The position numbers and the translations under genes are program-made. From positions 21,579-85,578 of the forward strand of contig JAHIWP010000060.1 in assembly GCA_018816095.1 (NCBI GenBank): a DNA stretch of 64,000 nucleotides. Reading direction: 5' to 3'. The notes under the pieces are model-generated. The model was not told the DNA's origin. It searched no databases and worked only from the letters and a program-made list of their open reading frames with translations. Positions 56,170-64,000 of this stretch are shown one piece after another (positions within the stretch are counted from its first letter, which is position 1; every line of letters starts with the position of its first letter). Source of the DNA: Gammaproteobacteria bacterium. Lineage in GTDB: Bacteria > Pseudomonadota > Gammaproteobacteria > Pseudomonadales > Pseudomonadaceae.

Positions 56170-57111
56170 ATGGCCGACACCGCGTTTTATTGCATCCTCA
56201 GCCACGAAGGCATCCTCGCCGTACGCGGCCCGGACGCCAACAAATTCCTCCAGGGCCAAGTCACCTGCAACCTTAACTACCTGAGCGACAGCCACTCCAG
56301 CCTCGGTGCGCGCTGCACACCCAAAGGCCGTATGCAGTCGAGCTTTCGCATCGTCATGGTCAGTGACGGCTATTTACTGGCGATGGCCAGCGAGCTGCTT
56401 GAAGCGCAGCTCGCCGACCTTAAAAAATACGCCGTATTCAGCAAATCCAAGCTCGCCGATGAAAGCAGCGCGTGGCTGCGCATTGGCCTAAGCGGCGGCG
56501 ATAAGGCCCTGCACAGCCTCGGCCTGGAACTGTCTGACACCGCCGACAGCGTGGCCCATGGTAACGACATGCTGGCCCTGCGCCTGAGCGATGGCCGCGC
56601 CGAGCTGTGGATACCTGCCGCCCAAGCCGAAGCCGTACAGGCGCTGTTGGCCAGCCAACTGCCAGAGGCGCCGCTCAACGATTGGCTATTGGCCCAGGTC
56701 CGCGCCGGGATTGGTCAGGTCATGGGCAGCACCCGCGAGCTGTTTATCCCGCAGATGCTCAACTTGCAGGCGGTGGGCGGTGTCAGCTTTAAAAAAGGCT
56801 GCTACACCGGCCAGGAAATCGTTGCGCGCATGCAATACCTGGGCAAGCTCAAACGCCGTTTGTATCGCCTAGAACTGCAAGACAGCCAAGTGCCGGCACC
56901 GGCCACAGAACTGTTTTCGCCCACGCATGCATCCAGCATCGGTGAAGTCGTGCTGGCCGCGCGCAGCGAAGCAGGTGTCGAACTGCTCGCCGTGCTGCAG
57001 GGCGATGCGGTGCTAAATGGCAATATCCACCTGGGCTCTGCCGAAGGCAGCCCGCTAAGCGTGCTTGATTTGCCGTATACACTGGATACAGACCGTGAAA
57101 TACAGCGCTAA
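56170..57111 (+). CDS. ygfZ: Folate-binding Fe-S cluster assembly protein YgfZ
   Basis: It has 313 residues. The GcvT-like fold starts ILSHEGILAVRGPDANKFLQGQVTCNL. The diagnostic YgfZ motif KKGCYTGQEIVARMQYLG is intact, including the essential Cys. YgfZ uses tetrahydrofolate to help assemble or repair Fe-S proteins. It is divergent from sdhE with a 249-bp shared promoter region in which no strong box was found. Confidence 0.94.
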   Translation: MADTAFYCILSHEGILAVRGPDANKFLQGQVTCNLNYLSDSHSSLGARCTPKGRMQSSFRIVMVSDGYLLAMASELLEAQLADLKKYAVFSKSKLADESSAWLRIGLSGGDKALHSLGLELSDTADSVAHGNDMLALRLSDGRAELWIPAAQAEAVQALLASQLPEAPLNDWLLAQVRAGIGQVMGSTRELFIPQMLNLQAVGGVSFKKGCYTGQEIVARMQYLGKLKRRLYRLELQDSQVPAPATELFSPTHASSIGEVVLAARSEAGVELLAVLQGDAVLNGNIHLGSAEGSPLSVLDLPYTLDTDREIQR

Positions 57112-57167
57112 TCAGCGCGCACCCGTTCATTACACTTATTTGCCTGACCGCCTAAAGAGAATTGCCC

Positions 57168-58004
57168 ATGAGTAAGCTTGCCGAAAAAGTCCAACAAGAA
57201 CTGCTCCTGGCTATCGACAGAGATGAACTGGTGCTGCCAACCCTGCCCGAAGTCGCCCTGCGGGTGCGCGAAGCGGCAGAAGACCCTAACGTCGGCATTG
57301 CCGAGCTGAGCAAGGTGATCGGTAACGACGCGGCCCTGACCGCACGCATCATCAAAGTCGTCAACAGCCCGCTGCTGCGCACCAGCAAAGAAATCACCGA
57401 CCTGCAAATGGCCGTCGGCCGCCTGGGTATCAACTACACCAGCAACCTGGCCACAGGCCTGGCGATGGAGCAGATGTTCCAGGCAACCAGCGACGTCGTG
57501 GACCGCAAGATGCGCGAAGTGTGGAACAAAAGCACCGAGATCGCCGGCATTTGCCACGTACTATGCAAGCACTACACCCGCCTGATGCCGGACCAGGCCA
57601 CCCTCGCCGGCCTGGTGCATCAGATCGGCATACTGCCGATCCTTACCTATGCCGAAGAGCACAGCGAACTGCTGGCTGACTCAATCAGCCTCAACCACGT
57701 GATTGAGCAGATTCACCCCATCATTGGTGACAAAATCCTGCGCACCTGGGAATTCCCCGAGCAGATCGCCATGGTGCCCAGCCAGCACCTGGACTTCACC
57801 CGCGACAGCGCTAAAGTCGACTATGTCGACTTGGTTCAGGTCGCCACCCTGCAAAGCTACCTGGGCAGCGAGCACCCCTACACCCAACTGGACTGGAGCC
57901 AGATCCCGGCGTTCCGCAAGCTGGGCCTAGACCCAAGCCAGAACCTGAATGACGACGAAGACCTGTCGGCTGCCATGGAAGCAGCCATGAGCATGCTTCA
58001 GTAA
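57168..58004 (+). CDS. HDOD domain protein
   Basis: It has 278 residues from the ATG at 57168 (AGAGAA upstream). The HDOD domain covers about residues 15-215: LPTLPEVALRVREAAEDPNVGIAELSKVIGNDAALTARIIKVVNSPLL, MAVGRLGINYTSNLATGLAMEQMF, ATLAGLVHQIGILPIL. It is a second HDOD protein in the window and not closely alike to the one at 33799. It lies 56 bp after ygfZ, possibly co-transcribed. Specific function unknown. Confidence 0.88.
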   Translation: MSKLAEKVQQELLLAIDRDELVLPTLPEVALRVREAAEDPNVGIAELSKVIGNDAALTARIIKVVNSPLLRTSKEITDLQMAVGRLGINYTSNLATGLAMEQMFQATSDVVDRKMREVWNKSTEIAGICHVLCKHYTRLMPDQATLAGLVHQIGILPILTYAEEHSELLADSISLNHVIEQIHPIIGDKILRTWEFPEQIAMVPSQHLDFTRDSAKVDYVDLVQVATLQSYLGSEHPYTQLDWSQIPAFRKLGLDPSQNLNDDEDLSAAMEAAMSMLQ

Positions 58005-58081
58005 CGCGCTCACAAGCCCACACGCGCATGCAACCGAAGCCAACCAGCCGGGCCTCTACCTCGGTAACTGGCATACGGTTC

Positions 58082-58843
58082 ATGCGCACACTGCTGTTAT
58101 CCGCCCTACTCAGCCTGATGGGCTGTGGCCTCGCGGCGGCACAATCGGTGCGGCTGACCAACGGCGAATGGCCGCCTTACCTGGGTGAACACCTGCCACA
58201 CCACGGCGTTGCCTCGCGCATTGTCAGTGAAGCCTTTGCCTTGCAAGGCATAGTGGTGGAGTGGGAGTTTCACCCTTGGGCCCGCGCATTACTAATGGCT
58301 AAAAAAGGCCAACGTGCCGGCAGCGCCGTGTGGCTGAAGAACAGCGAGCGGGAAGCTGCGTTCTTTGTCAGCGACCCCGTGATGGACAGTGGTTATTACA
58401 TCTTCCACCGCAAAGGCTATAGCTTTGACTGGGCTCAGGTAGCTGACCTGCAAAGCCAGCGCATTGTCGGCACTCGCGGCTATGACTACGGCAAAGCCTT
58501 TCAGCAGGCCGAAGCCAGCGGGCAACTACGGGTCAACCGGGTGACCAGCGATGAAACTGCGTTTCGCCAGTTACTCGCGGGCCGAGTGGACCTATTCCCG
58601 GTCGATAAAGCCGTAGGCTTTGACGTGCTGTATCAGCACTTCAGCGCCGCCGAGCGTGCCCAACTGAGCTTTCACCACACCCCGTTACGCACTGACAGCA
58701 TGCACCTGCTGCTGTCTCGGCGAGTTCCCGGCAATGCGCAACTGCTCAAGCGCTTCAACCTTGGTCTGCAACAGTTGTGCGAAAGCGGAAAAATCGCCCA
58801 GTACCTGCTGGAAATCCAACAACCACTTAGCCTCAGCCCTTAA
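58082..58843 (+). CDS. Periplasmic solute-binding protein, family 3
   Basis: It has 253 residues from the ATG at 58082. The signal peptide MRTLLLSALLSLMGCGLAAAQS is clear. SBP_bac_3 features are VRLTNGEWPPYLGEHLPHHGVASRIVSEAFALQGIVVEWEFHPWARALL and LLAGRVDLFPVDKAVGFD. No ABC permease or ATPase genes lie nearby, so it may be an orphan sensor-type binding protein. The ligand is probably an amino acid-like compound, but that is only family knowledge. Its end overlaps tctE by 11 bp, tail to tail. Confidence 0.85.
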   Translation: MRTLLLSALLSLMGCGLAAAQSVRLTNGEWPPYLGEHLPHHGVASRIVSEAFALQGIVVEWEFHPWARALLMAKKGQRAGSAVWLKNSEREAAFFVSDPVMDSGYYIFHRKGYSFDWAQVADLQSQRIVGTRGYDYGKAFQQAEASGQLRVNRVTSDETAFRQLLAGRVDLFPVDKAVGFDVLYQHFSAAERAQLSFHHTPLRTDSMHLLLSRRVPGNAQLLKRFNLGLQQLCESGKIAQYLLEIQQPLSLSP

Positions 58844-60251
58844 CGCAAGCCTCGCCTGCGGCAAATGCAACGCGAACCAACAAGCCATGGGGCTGCGCCT
58901 GATGCAGGCTGATATCCGCCTGATGTGCACGGCAGATTTCACCGACAATCGCCAAGCCCAAGCCGGCTCCCGCGCCCTTATTACTGTGCCGATAGAAACG
59001 CGCAAATACCCGTTCATGCGCCTCTGCTGGAATACCTGGGCCATCATCCTCGACCTCCAGCACCGCGCTCGGTAGCACCCGCAAAATCACATTGCCGCCA
59101 GACGGCGTATGCGCTAGGGCATTGTCCAGCAAATTGCACAGCAACTCATTGAGCAAGGTCGGCTCGCCGCTGACCCACACCGGCTGCTCGGCTTCCAACG
59201 CCAGGGCGATGCCCCGCGCATGGGCCAGCGGCGCCAGCGCCATTCCTAACTCGCGGGCCAGTTGACTGAGATCCAGACGTTGCGCGCCACCTTCAGCGAT
59301 TGCCCGCGCGCCACTTTCGATGCGTGCCAGGGAGAGCAATTGATTGGCCAGATGGGTCAGCTTGTCGGTGTTATGCGCCGCTTCCTCCAGCGTACTGCGC
59401 CACACCGCCGGCTCTTGTGCGCGCAAGCCCAACTCAACCCGCGCCTTGAGCGCCGCCAAGGGTGTGCGCAGCTCATGGGAAGCATCGGCAATAAATTGCG
59501 ACTGGCGCTCGAACAGGTTGTGCAGCCGATCATTGAACTGGTTTAGCGCATCGATCAACGGCCGCAACTCACGCGGCATGCCGACAGCCGACAACGGTTG
59601 CAAATCATCACTTGTGCGCGCTGCCACGCGGCGGCGCAGGGTTTCCAGCGGGCGCAGCGCAGCACTCACTGCCAACCACACCAACAGCAACGCGCTCAGC
59701 GACAGCACGCCCATGCGCAGCAGAGTACCGAGCAACAACTCGCGGGCCATGCGTTCGCGTGCGCCCTGGGTTTCCGCCACGCGAATTTCCGCTACACCAT
59801 TGACTCCCGGCTCGCTGACTGGCTGCAGCAGGCTAACCACGCGCACACCCTGATTACGGAATTCGGCATCGTAGAAACGCGCCAACGCCGGATAATCCTC
59901 GGTGCGTTTGGTGCCCGCAGGCGCCGGCGGTAAATCCTCATAACCGGACACCAGTGCGCCCTGCACATCCAGCACTTGATAGTAGATACGCCCGGCGCTG
60001 TCATAGGCAAAGGTGTCCAGCGCCACATAGGGCACATTGGCATTCAGCCGTTCGGCGGTGGTGTACAGACCATCGGCAATCGCCCGCGCCGAGGCCAACA
60101 AGGTGCGGTCATAGGCGGTATCCGCCGCATGTCGGGCGCTCCAATAGGCGCTCAGGCTGCTGACCAACAGAATCAGCGCCAACAGCAGCGCCAAGCGGCG
60201 AAGCAGGCGCCCGCGTAGGCTGCTCGAGTCAGTCACAGCAGGCTCAGTCAC
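58833..60251 (-). CDS. tctE: Sensor histidine kinase TctE
   Basis: It has 472 residues from the GTG at 60251, which overlaps the tctD stop by 8 bp. Two membrane helices (about 18-40 and 165-190) flank a periplasmic sensor domain. A short HAMP-like segment follows. H box DASHELRTPLAALKAR, N box LLNELLCNLLDNALAHTPSGG and G box VEDDGPGIPAEAHERVF are intact. TctE controls tricarboxylate uptake genes with TctD. Confidence 0.93.
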   Translation of the reverse strand: MTEPAVTDSSSLRGRLLRRLALLLALILLVSSLSAYWSARHAADTAYDRTLLASARAIADGLYTTAERLNANVPYVALDTFAYDSAGRIYYQVLDVQGALVSGYEDLPPAPAGTKRTEDYPALARFYDAEFRNQGVRVVSLLQPVSEPGVNGVAEIRVAETQGARERMARELLLGTLLRMGVLSLSALLLVWLAVSAALRPLETLRRRVAARTSDDLQPLSAVGMPRELRPLIDALNQFNDRLHNLFERQSQFIADASHELRTPLAALKARVELGLRAQEPAVWRSTLEEAAHNTDKLTHLANQLLSLARIESGARAIAEGGAQRLDLSQLARELGMALAPLAHARGIALALEAEQPVWVSGEPTLLNELLCNLLDNALAHTPSGGNVILRVLPSAVLEVEDDGPGIPAEAHERVFARFYRHSNKGAGAGLGLAIVGEICRAHQADISLHQAQPHGLLVRVAFAAGEACVKG

Positions 60252-60914
60252 TGAGTGCTTCCAGCAAATAGCCCAGACCGCGGAAGGTGACAATCTTCAC
60301 GCCGCCGCCCTCAAGCTTCTTGCGCAGGCGGTGTACGTAGATTTCGATGGCGTCGCTGCTGGCCTCTTCATCCAGGCCGAACACCTGGGCGGCCAGCTGC
60401 TCCTTGCTCATCACCCGGCCCGGCCGGGCAATCATCGCCTCCAGCACCGCTTGCTCGCGCGAGGTCAACGTCAGCAGGCTATCAGCCAGGCTAAACGCCG
60501 GGTATCCAGGTCATACAGCAAATTACCGCAGCGTTGCTGGCGTTCGCCACCCAGCACGGTGCGGCGCAGCAGGGCCTTGACCCGCGCCTCCAGCTCGCTC
60601 AACTCGAAAGGCTTGGCCAGGTAATCATCGGCGCCGAGGTTAAGGCCATGCACGCGGTCCTTGACCTCACCGCGCGCGGTAAGCATCAGCACTGGCAGGG
60701 TATTGCCGCGCTCGCGCAGGCGCTCCAACACCTGAAAACCGTCCAGACGCGGCAGGCCGATATCGAGAATCGCCAGGGCGTAATCCTCGCTGCCAAGGGC
60801 CAGATCAGCGGCTATGCCGTCATGCAGCATGTCCACGGTCAGCCCGGTGCCACGCAGGGCCTGAGCCACGCTTTCAGCCAGGGGCAGATGGTCCTCGACC
60901 AGCAGGATTCGCAC
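60244..60914 (-). pseudogene. tctD: Response regulator TctD, split by a frameshift
   Basis: The GTG at 60914 starts VRILLVEDHLPLAESVAQAL, with a full receiver domain (acceptor Asp in LAILDIGLPRLDGF, Lys in YLAKPFELSELEARV). The frame ends at a TGA at 60471-60473, shortly after LLYDLDTRRLAWLIAC. The winged-helix DNA-binding domain (TSREQAVLEAMIARPGRVMSKEQLAAQVFG through VTFRGLGYLLEALSD) continues in another frame, 60244-60468. The offset equals one missing base near 60474-60520. One inserted G would read RRLAWLDSLLTLTSREQ, a normal linker. It is either a recent mutation or a sequencing error. Confidence 0.88.
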
Positions 60915-61002
60915 GGTAATAGCACTCCACGAACTTGTTGTTATGTACCCAGTGTAACGGTGCAAAGGCTGCTGCGAACGCCCCTGCAATTTTCTTTCAA
61001 GC

Positions 61003-61020
61003 TGAAAGCCTGGTGAAAGC
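61003..61020 (+). promoter_or_regulatory. Candidate TctD box upstream of opdH
   Basis: TGAAAGC occurs at 61003-61009 and 61014-61020, an 11-bp period, the layout expected for an OmpR-type dimer. It lies about 100 bp before opdH and about 90 bp before tctD. That TctD binds here is inferred from gene order. Confidence 0.5.
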
Positions 61021-61039
61021 TTGACCCCATAGCATCGGT

Positions 61040-61067
61040 TTCAGGTGGCTCGACCCACCGACCTGAA
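61040..61067 (+). repeat. Inverted repeat in the opdH leader
   Basis: TTCAGGT (61040-61046) and ACCTGAA (61061-61067) form a perfect 7-bp inverted repeat, with GGTGG/CCACC further inside. It may be an operator or an mRNA hairpin ahead of opdH. Confidence 0.5.
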
Positions 61068-61120
61068 CGACTGACGCAGTGGTGCGCAGCCGTGACAAAA
61101 ACAACAATGGAGACCACAGG

Positions 61121-62392
61121 ATGCCGACTGCATCAAATCGGGCACTTTCGCCTGTTCACCTGCTCAGCCTGGCCATCAGCACGGCCCTGCTTGCCCCCGC
61201 AGCCAATGCCGACTTTGTCGCCGACAGCAAGGCAAGCCTGACCACCACCAATATCTACCTCAATCGCGACTTCCGTGAAGGTACAAGCAGCCAGCAGAAC
61301 AAGCGCGACGAATGGGGTCAGGGCTTTCTCCTCGACATCCAGTCCGGCTACACCGAAGGCACTGTCGGCTTTGGTTTGGACGCCATGGGTATGCTCGGCG
61401 TCAAACTAAACTCCGGCGGCGGCAGCACTGGCACCGACCTGCTGCCTGTGCAGGACGATGGCGGCACCCCAGACCAATTCGGCCGCCTGGGCCTGACAGC
61501 CAAGGTCAAGGTCTCCAATACCGAGCTGCGCTATGGCTCGCACATTCCTGAGCTGCCCGTGGTCAAGGCCAGCGACAGCCGCCTGCTGCCGCAGGTATTT
61601 GAAGGCGGTTTGCTGACTTCGTCCGAATTGGATGGACTGACTTTTACCGGCGGGCGTTTGGACAAAGTGATCGACCGCGCCTCGACCAACTCCGAAGAGC
61701 TAATCCTAAACAGCAAAAATCGCCGCTTCGCCGGCGGCATCACCGCTGACCATCTGGATCTGATGGGCCTCGACTACCAGTTCGCCAAGGGCCTCACCGG
61801 CCGTTACTACTTTGCCGACCTCGACGATATTTACCGTCAGCACTTCTTCGGCCTGCTCGCCAGCCAGCCACTGGGCAGCGGCAACCTGAGTGCCGATGTA
61901 CGCCTGATGCTGAGCAAAGACAGCGGCGCGGCGAACGCCGGAAAAGTCGATAACCGCGCCTTCAACGCCATGCTCAGTTACGCCATCAACGGCCACAAAC
62001 TGGGCCTGGGCTTTCAGGACATGAGCGGCGACACCGGTTACGCCTATATCGATGGCAGCGACCCGTTCCTGGTCAACTTCGTACAGATCAACGACTTCGC
62101 CAACGCCGACGAACGCTCCTGGCAGGCCCGTTATGACTACGACTTCGGCAAAGTTGGCGTACCCGGCCTGAGCTTTATGACCCGCTACATCAAAGGCAGC
62201 GATGCGCAAATTGCTGGCAGCGACGACACCGGCGGTGAGTGGGAGCGCGACATCGAGGTCAAGTACGTGGTGCAGAGCGGCCCGCTGAAAGATGTCTACG
62301 TGCGCCTGCGTAACGCCAGTTTCAAATCCGACTTCGCCCGCGATGCGGACGAGAACCGCGTCATCGTCGGCTACACGTTGCCGATCTGGTAA
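61121..62392 (+). CDS. opdH: Tricarboxylate-specific porin OpdH (OprD family)
   Basis: It has 423 residues from the ATG at 61121 (GGAG 10 nt upstream). The signal peptide ends AANA, then DFVADSKASLTTTNIYLNRDFREG is the OprD family start. The barrel strands continue to the terminal VIVGYTLPIW; aromatic terminal residue fits outer-membrane insertion. Adjacency to tctCBA and tctDE supports OpdH, the porin for cis-aconitate and other tricarboxylates. Confidence 0.9.
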   Translation: MPTASNRALSPVHLLSLAISTALLAPAANADFVADSKASLTTTNIYLNRDFREGTSSQQNKRDEWGQGFLLDIQSGYTEGTVGFGLDAMGMLGVKLNSGGGSTGTDLLPVQDDGGTPDQFGRLGLTAKVKVSNTELRYGSHIPELPVVKASDSRLLPQVFEGGLLTSSELDGLTFTGGRLDKVIDRASTNSEELILNSKNRRFAGGITADHLDLMGLDYQFAKGLTGRYYFADLDDIYRQHFFGLLASQPLGSGNLSADVRLMLSKDSGAANAGKVDNRAFNAMLSYAINGHKLGLGFQDMSGDTGYAYIDGSDPFLVNFVQINDFANADERSWQARYDYDFGKVGVPGLSFMTRYIKGSDAQIAGSDDTGGEWERDIEVKYVVQSGPLKDVYVRLRNASFKSDFARDADENRVIVGYTLPIW

Positions 62393-62421
62393 ACCACAAT
62401 AAGAGTTCAGAGGAACACACC

Positions 62422-63399
62422 ATGAAAACTGCCTTTACTCGCATTGCCCTGGCTACCGCTTGCATGGCCTTTGCCGGCCAACTGCTGGCTGCGGAACCGA
62501 AGCGCCCAGAATGTATTGCCCCGGCCAAACCCGGTGGCGGCTTCGACCTGACCTGCAAACTGGCTCAAAGCGGCCTGAAAGACGAAGGCCTGCTCAAATC
62601 ACCGATGCGCGTCACCTACATGCCCGGCGGTGTTGGCGCGGTGGCCTATAACGCGGTGATCGCCCAGCGCGCTGATGATCCAGGCACCATCACGGCGTTT
62701 TCCAGTGGCTCGCTGCTTAACCTGGCGCAAGGCAAGTTCGGCCGTTACGACGAAACCGGTGTGCGCTGGCTCGCCGCCGTCGGCACTGACTACGGCGCCA
62801 TCACCGTGCGTGCCGACTCGCCCTACCAAAACCTCGATGACTTAGTGCAAGCGCTGAAAAAAGACCCGGGCAGCATCGTTTTCGGCGCTGGCGCCACCAT
62901 CGGCGGTCAGGACTGGATGCAAACTGCACTGATCGCGCGTCTGGCAGGCATCGACCCGAAAAACCTGCGTTACGTGGCCTTTGAAGGCGGCGGCGAAACC
63001 CTCACTGCCATGCTCGGCGGCCATGTACAGGTCACCTCCAGCGGCCTGGGTGAAGTCACCCCGCAACTGGCAGCGAAGAAAGTACGCATCCTCGCCGTGC
63101 TGTCCGATGAGCGCCTGCCAGGCAAACTGGCTGACATCCCGACAGCCAAGGAGCAGGGCTACGACATTAGCTGGCCGGTGATCCGTGGTTTCTACATGGG
63201 CCCAGAAGTGACTGACGAGCAGTTCAACTGGTGGAAACAGCAGTTCGACACCCTGCTGACCAGCGAAGATTTCGCCAAGCTGCGCGAGCAGCGCGACCTG
63301 CTGCCGTTGTCAGTCACTGGCGACGAGCTGAAAGCCTTGGTCTTCAAGCAAGTTGAGGAATACAAGGCACTGGCTGGCGAGTTCGGCCTAGTTCAGTAA
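62422..63399 (+). CDS. tctC: Tricarboxylate-binding periplasmic protein TctC
   Basis: It has 325 residues. The signal peptide is FTRIALATACMAFAGQLLAA. PAKPGGGFDLTCKL and MPGGVGAVAYNAVIAQRADDPGTITAFSSGSLLNLAQGKFG belong to the TctC/BugT family. It captures citrate-type substrates for the TctAB membrane carrier. It is 29 bp after opdH, with AGAGGA upstream. Confidence 0.94.
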   Translation: MKTAFTRIALATACMAFAGQLLAAEPKRPECIAPAKPGGGFDLTCKLAQSGLKDEGLLKSPMRVTYMPGGVGAVAYNAVIAQRADDPGTITAFSSGSLLNLAQGKFGRYDETGVRWLAAVGTDYGAITVRADSPYQNLDDLVQALKKDPGSIVFGAGATIGGQDWMQTALIARLAGIDPKNLRYVAFEGGGETLTAMLGGHVQVTSSGLGEVTPQLAAKKVRILAVLSDERLPGKLADIPTAKEQGYDISWPVIRGFYMGPEVTDEQFNWWKQQFDTLLTSEDFAKLREQRDLLPLSVTGDELKALVFKQVEEYKALAGEFGLVQ

Positions 63400-63407
63400 C
63401 TCGCTAC

Positions 63408-63499
63408 GTAGGATGGGTTGAGCATCGCGATACCCATCGCTCAAGCGCACCCTTGATGGGTATCGCTGCGCTCGACCTACGCGGCCCGACCCATCCTAC
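63408..63499. repeat. REP-like palindromic repeat, copy 2 (between tctC and tctB)
   Basis: Outer arms GTAGGATGGG (63408-63417) and CCCATCCTAC (63490-63499) are exact reverse complements. Inner arms GATACCCATC (63429-63438) and GATGGGTATC (63455-63464) are also exact. The transcript would fold as a cruciform-like nested hairpin inside the tctCBA operon, which may lower tctBA expression relative to tctC. It shares its right-hand half with copy 1. Confidence 0.85.
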
Positions 63500-63541
63500 G
63501 GTTTCACGCTCTGCCCCCGATTCTCGACTAGGTAATCCGCC

Positions 63542-63985
63542 ATGTACGTTCGCCTGTTCGCCGCGATCTGGCTGTTGTTTTGCGCCGCGCTCGCCGTTAT
63601 TGCCTGGGGCTTCCAGGCACCCTTCGCCTACGACCCGGTGGGTCCGCGCGCTTATCCCTTGCTGCTGCTAGCCCTGATGTCGGCCGGCAGCCTGTGGCTA
63701 TTGTTCAAGCCAGGTTTGCTCGAACAAACCTTCAACCGCAAAGCCGCTCTGCGTGCCACGTTGTGCGTGCTTACTTTGCTGGCCTATGCCGTGCTGTTTG
63801 AAACCCTTGGCTTTGTTATCAGCACGGCCCTGGCCGCGTTCGCCCTTGGCCTGCTGTTTACCGGCCGCCTGATTCCTTGCGCCATCAGCGCCGTGCTGAT
63901 GGGCGTGTTGCTGTATGTGCTGTTTGACTACCTGCTGGATGTGCCGCTGCCCCTCGGCCTGTTCGAAGCCTTTGTGGAGAGCTGA
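63542..63985 (+). CDS. tctB: Tricarboxylate transporter small subunit TctB
   Basis: This 147-residue protein has four membrane helices (FAAIWLLFCAALAVIAWGF, YPLLLLALMSAGSLWLLF, ATLCVLTLLAYAVLFETLGFVISTALAAFALGLLFTG, AVLMGVLLYVLFDYLL). The PFAYDPVGPRAYPLLL segment is the TctB signature. It forms the carrier with TctA, starting 1 bp downstream. Confidence 0.93.
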   Translation: MYVRLFAAIWLLFCAALAVIAWGFQAPFAYDPVGPRAYPLLLLALMSAGSLWLLFKPGLLEQTFNRKAALRATLCVLTLLAYAVLFETLGFVISTALAAFALGLLFTGRLIPCAISAVLMGVLLYVLFDYLLDVPLPLGLFEAFVES

Positions 63986-63986
63986 A

Positions 63987-64000
63987 ATGGAAACCCTGAA
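63987..64000 (+). CDS. tctA: Tricarboxylate transporter large subunit TctA (first codons only)
   Basis: ATG GAA ACC CTG (M-E-T-L) starts one base after the tctB stop, with GGAG 8 nt upstream. Only 14 bases are in the window; identity rests on the fixed tctCBA gene order. Confidence 0.7.

Noticed and set aside
1-64000. CRISPR array, tRNA, insertion sequence or prophage
   Set aside because: No regularly spaced repeats, cloverleaf, transposase or phage gene was seen in reading both strands; a weak or degraded element could still be missed by eye.

Overview
The window looks like a chromosome segment of a Pseudomonas species (Gammaproteobacteria) outside P. aeruginosa. Three things point there. 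The flagellar/chemotaxis block has the Pseudomonas arrangement, with fleN and flhF, the MotCD stator, the HptB/HsbR/HsbA module and parC/parP. The algU-mucABCD operon sits beside nadB, lepA, lepB, rnc, era, recO and pdxJ. An opdH-tctCBA locus lies next to tctDE. The species cannot be resolved from sequence reading alone.

Region 1 (1-31.1 kb) is a nearly continuous minus-strand motility block. Read in transcription order it runs fliE-fliF-fliG-fliH-fliI-fliJ, hsbA-hsbR-hptB, fliK, fliL-fliM-fliN-fliO-fliP-fliQ-fliR-flhB, flhA-flhF-fleN-fliA, cheY-cheZ-cheA-cheB-motC-motD-parC-parP-cheW and a DUF2802 gene. A convergent plus-strand pair at the left edge encodes a FliK-like protein (cut by the window) and a free FlhB C-domain-like protein. 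Sigma-54 -24/-12 elements can be read in front of fliE, fliK, fliL and flhA. The fliE and flhA leaders share an identical 15-bp block at nearly the same distance from the promoter, as expected for a downstream FleQ enhancer.

Region 2 (31.2-44.3 kb) is accessory and metabolic. It holds a DUF2132 gene, putP with two 3' hairpins, and an HDOD gene. A tight four-gene operon follows: cupredoxin-like protein, transmembrane GGDEF/EAL protein, DUF3034 protein and truncated-haemoglobin lipoprotein. Then come a PruR-like AraC regulator, an I42 cysteine-peptidase inhibitor and cmoAB. The four-gene operon is the least explained part of the window and the best candidate for an undescribed signalling system.

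Region 3 (42.8-53.3 kb, minus strand) holds pdxJ, recO, era, rnc, a DUF4845 gene, lepB, lepA, mucD, mucC, mucB, mucA and algU. A candidate AlgU promoter lies in front of algU.

Region 4 (53.3-64 kb) holds nadB, the convergent sdhE-ygfX pair, ygfZ, an HDOD gene, a periplasmic solute-binding protein, tctE, a frameshifted tctD, and the divergent opdH-tctC-tctB-tctA uptake operon, cut in tctA by the window end. Two related palindromic repeats (42.75 and 63.4 kb) lie between genes. I saw no tRNA, rRNA, CRISPR array, prophage or insertion sequence.
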